In this document: piece by piece, positions 5,719 through 6,346 of the stretch
How the letters are laid out: each line of letters opens with the position of its first letter
Numbering within the stretch: the stretch's first letter is position 1
Assembly (NCBI GenBank): GCA_937923355.1
Contig: CALAIO010000277.1
Location: 1 to 6,346 of the forward strand
DNA from: an uncultured Rhizobiaceae group bacterium
GTDB taxonomy: Bacteria; Pseudomonadota; Alphaproteobacteria; Rhizobiales; Rhizobiaceae
Reading direction: 5' to 3'
Length of the DNA: 6,346 nucleotides
Position numbers and translations under genes: made by a program
The notes under the pieces: generated by a model
Told to the model about the DNA's origin: nothing
Database searches by the model: none
What the model saw: the letters and a program-made list of their open reading frames with translations, nothing else

Positions 5719-6119
5719 TAGGTTCGCACGCCAAGTTCTGCCATACGTCCCAGGCATTGCTCTTCCACCTGATCAAGCTCAGCGATGGTTTCATCAATGT
5801 CTGTTCGTTTTTGTAAAAGCTGATCGCGCTTTTCAACAACGCGTTGGATAAGTAACTTTAGCTGCCCGGATTCACCAGGTGGTTCTTTATACATTGAAAT
5901 AATTTCTCTGATTTCAGCAATCGAAAACCCAAGGCGCTTGCCGCGCATAATCAACATCAAAAGACGACGATCCGATGGCTTGAACAGTCTTGTTCGTCCA
6001 CGCCTAATCGGTTGAATGAGATCTTCATCTTCGTAAAATCGAATGGTACGCGTGGAAACCCCAAATTCACGCGTTAATTCTGTAATCGTATAAAACTGTT
6101 TTTGCTCTGGCGACTTCAA
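5718..6119 (-). CDS. MerR-family transcriptional regulator, LiuR-like
   Basis: 133 residues. The winged-helix DNA-binding domain spans about residues 9-78. It includes YTITELTREFGVSTRTIRFY (10-29), YEDEDLIQP with a basic wing RRGRTRLF, and RLLMLIMRGKRLGFSIAEIREII. A dimerisation coiled coil follows at about 86-124 (LKLLIQRVVEKRDQLLQKRTDI...). There is no cysteine pattern of metal sensors; Cys121 is isolated. RGKRLGFS and the short length resemble LiuR-type MerR proteins, which control branched-chain amino acid or acyl-CoA catabolism, but no such catabolic gene is visible here. The start codon is TTG: an in-frame TGA lies at 6150-6152 with no ATG or GTG after it, and GGGAG (6126-6130) is 6 nt upstream. 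The gene is coupled to the GNAT gene downstream. A TTTACGTAAA palindrome in its leader suggests autoregulation. Confidence 0.88.
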   Translation of the reverse strand: MKSPEQKQFYTITELTREFGVSTRTIRFYEDEDLIQPIRRGRTRLFKPSDRRLLMLIMRGKRLGFSIAEIREIISMYKEPPGESGQLKLLIQRVVEKRDQLLQKRTDIDETIAELDQVEEQCLGRMAELGVRT

Positions 6120-6125
6120 ACTACT

Positions 6126-6130
6126 CTCCC
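6126..6130 (-). promoter_or_regulatory. Ribosome binding site fixing the TTG start of the MerR gene
   Basis: GGGAG on the - strand, 6 nt before TTG 6117-6119 (GGGAGAG with a 4-nt gap if extended). It is the only convincing ribosome binding site before the regulator and decides the TTG start, since no ATG or GTG exists between the upstream in-frame stop and this point. Confidence 0.7.
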
Positions 6131-6157
6131 AGACCCCCCGGTATGCACTTCAAAAAA

Positions 6158-6173
6158 TTTACGTAAAAGTAAA
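6158..6173. promoter_or_regulatory. Probable operator of the MerR regulator
   Basis: TTTACGTAAAAGTAAA contains a perfect 10-bp palindrome, TTTACGTAAA (6158-6167), followed by a half-repeat AAGTAAA. It lies 39 bp upstream of the regulator's start codon. From memory, LiuR-type sites contain TTTACGTAAACGTAAA, which would differ at one position; I cannot verify this here. Its place in the leader suggests autoregulation of the regulator-GNAT pair. I could not assign good -35 and -10 boxes around it. Confidence 0.5.
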
Positions 6174-6204
6174 ATCAGCCATAATTTGCACTTTGCGAGC
6201 TTTA

Positions 6205-6224
6205 AAAGCAACCCTATGAGGTTG
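6205..6224 (-). terminator. Weak hairpin between mgtE and the MerR gene
   Basis: CAACC (6209-6213) and GGTTG (6220-6224) form a 5-bp stem with a 6-nt loop. On the - strand CTTTT follows; on the + strand ATTTTATT follows. It sits 12 bp after the mgtE stop, so it could end the mgtE transcript, but the stem is short and the T-run brief. Read-through into the regulator gene remains possible. Confidence 0.35.
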
Positions 6225-6235
6225 ATTTTATTGTC

Positions 6236-6346
6236 TTATATAGCAAGCCACCATGCTGCCAAGCCTAAAAATGCAAAAAAACCAACGACATCAGTGACCG
6301 TCGTCACAAATACACTGGATGCAATAGCCGGATCGATATCCATTTT
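6236..6346 (-). CDS. mgtE: MgtE magnesium transporter, C-terminal fragment (5' part outside window)
   Basis: The - strand frame is open to the window edge and ends at TAA 6236-6238, giving the last 36 residues. [20 protein letters not shown], then GFFAFLGLA, is the last-helix signature of MgtE, a dimeric Mg2+ channel of the inner membrane. The Asp in the TTVTDVVG motif corresponds to the conserved aspartate of transmembrane helix 5 that lines the Mg2+ path (Asp432 in the Thermus protein, from memory). The N-terminal cytosolic Mg2+-sensing and CBS domains lie outside the window. The gene is upstream of, and in the same direction as, the MerR regulator, with 116 bp between them. Confidence 0.9.
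   Translation of the reverse strand, partial: KMDIDPAIASSVFVTTVTDVVGFFAFLGLAAWWLAI

Noticed and set aside
1..6346. Searched for tRNA, rRNA, CRISPR repeats, insertion-sequence ends and long duplications
   Set aside because: Nothing of the kind is visible by reading either strand; all larger frames belong to chromosomal families.

Overview
The window looks like ordinary chromosome from an alphaproteobacterium of moderate GC content (mid-40s percent by eye, not counted). The clearest lineage markers are a MipZ division-site ATPase and a DUF1489 protein, both essentially alphaproteobacterial families. A LiuR-like MerR regulator fits the same group. I see no insertion sequence, phage, CRISPR, tRNA or rRNA, and both edges cut through housekeeping genes (typA on the left, mgtE on the right).

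Left part (1-3146). The 3' end of typA/bipA runs on the + strand into an intrinsic terminator whose T-run touches the stop codon of the convergent mipZ. Upstream of mipZ on the - strand lie a DUF1489 gene and a single-chain iron-sulfur L-serine dehydratase (sdaA). sdaA and DUF1489 are 44 bp apart and probably co-transcribed. mipZ follows after a further 123 bp and may have its own promoter.

Middle (3147-3644). This stretch of about 500 bp between divergent genes is not empty. It holds an unrecognised 42-codon single-pass membrane protein gene on the - strand, with a good ribosome binding site and a strong intrinsic terminator (UUCG tetraloop) just after its stop. A second terminator-like hairpin with a T7 run sits directly upstream of its ribosome binding site and overlaps a good sigma-70-like promoter. 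This compact unit is the best candidate for something undescribed here.

Right part (3645-6346). On the + strand an EamA/DMT-type transporter overlaps by ATGA with a DUF1624 (heparan-alpha-glucosaminide N-acetyltransferase catalytic-like) membrane protein, suggesting a translationally coupled pair. The second gene carries a run of nine G, a potential slippage site. Its stop codon overlaps that of a convergent GNAT acetyltransferase gene on the - strand. The GNAT gene is coupled (TAATG) to an upstream MerR-family regulator gene that starts with TTG. The regulator has a TTTACGTAAA palindrome in its leader, plausibly its own operator. Upstream again is the C-terminus of an MgtE magnesium transporter.
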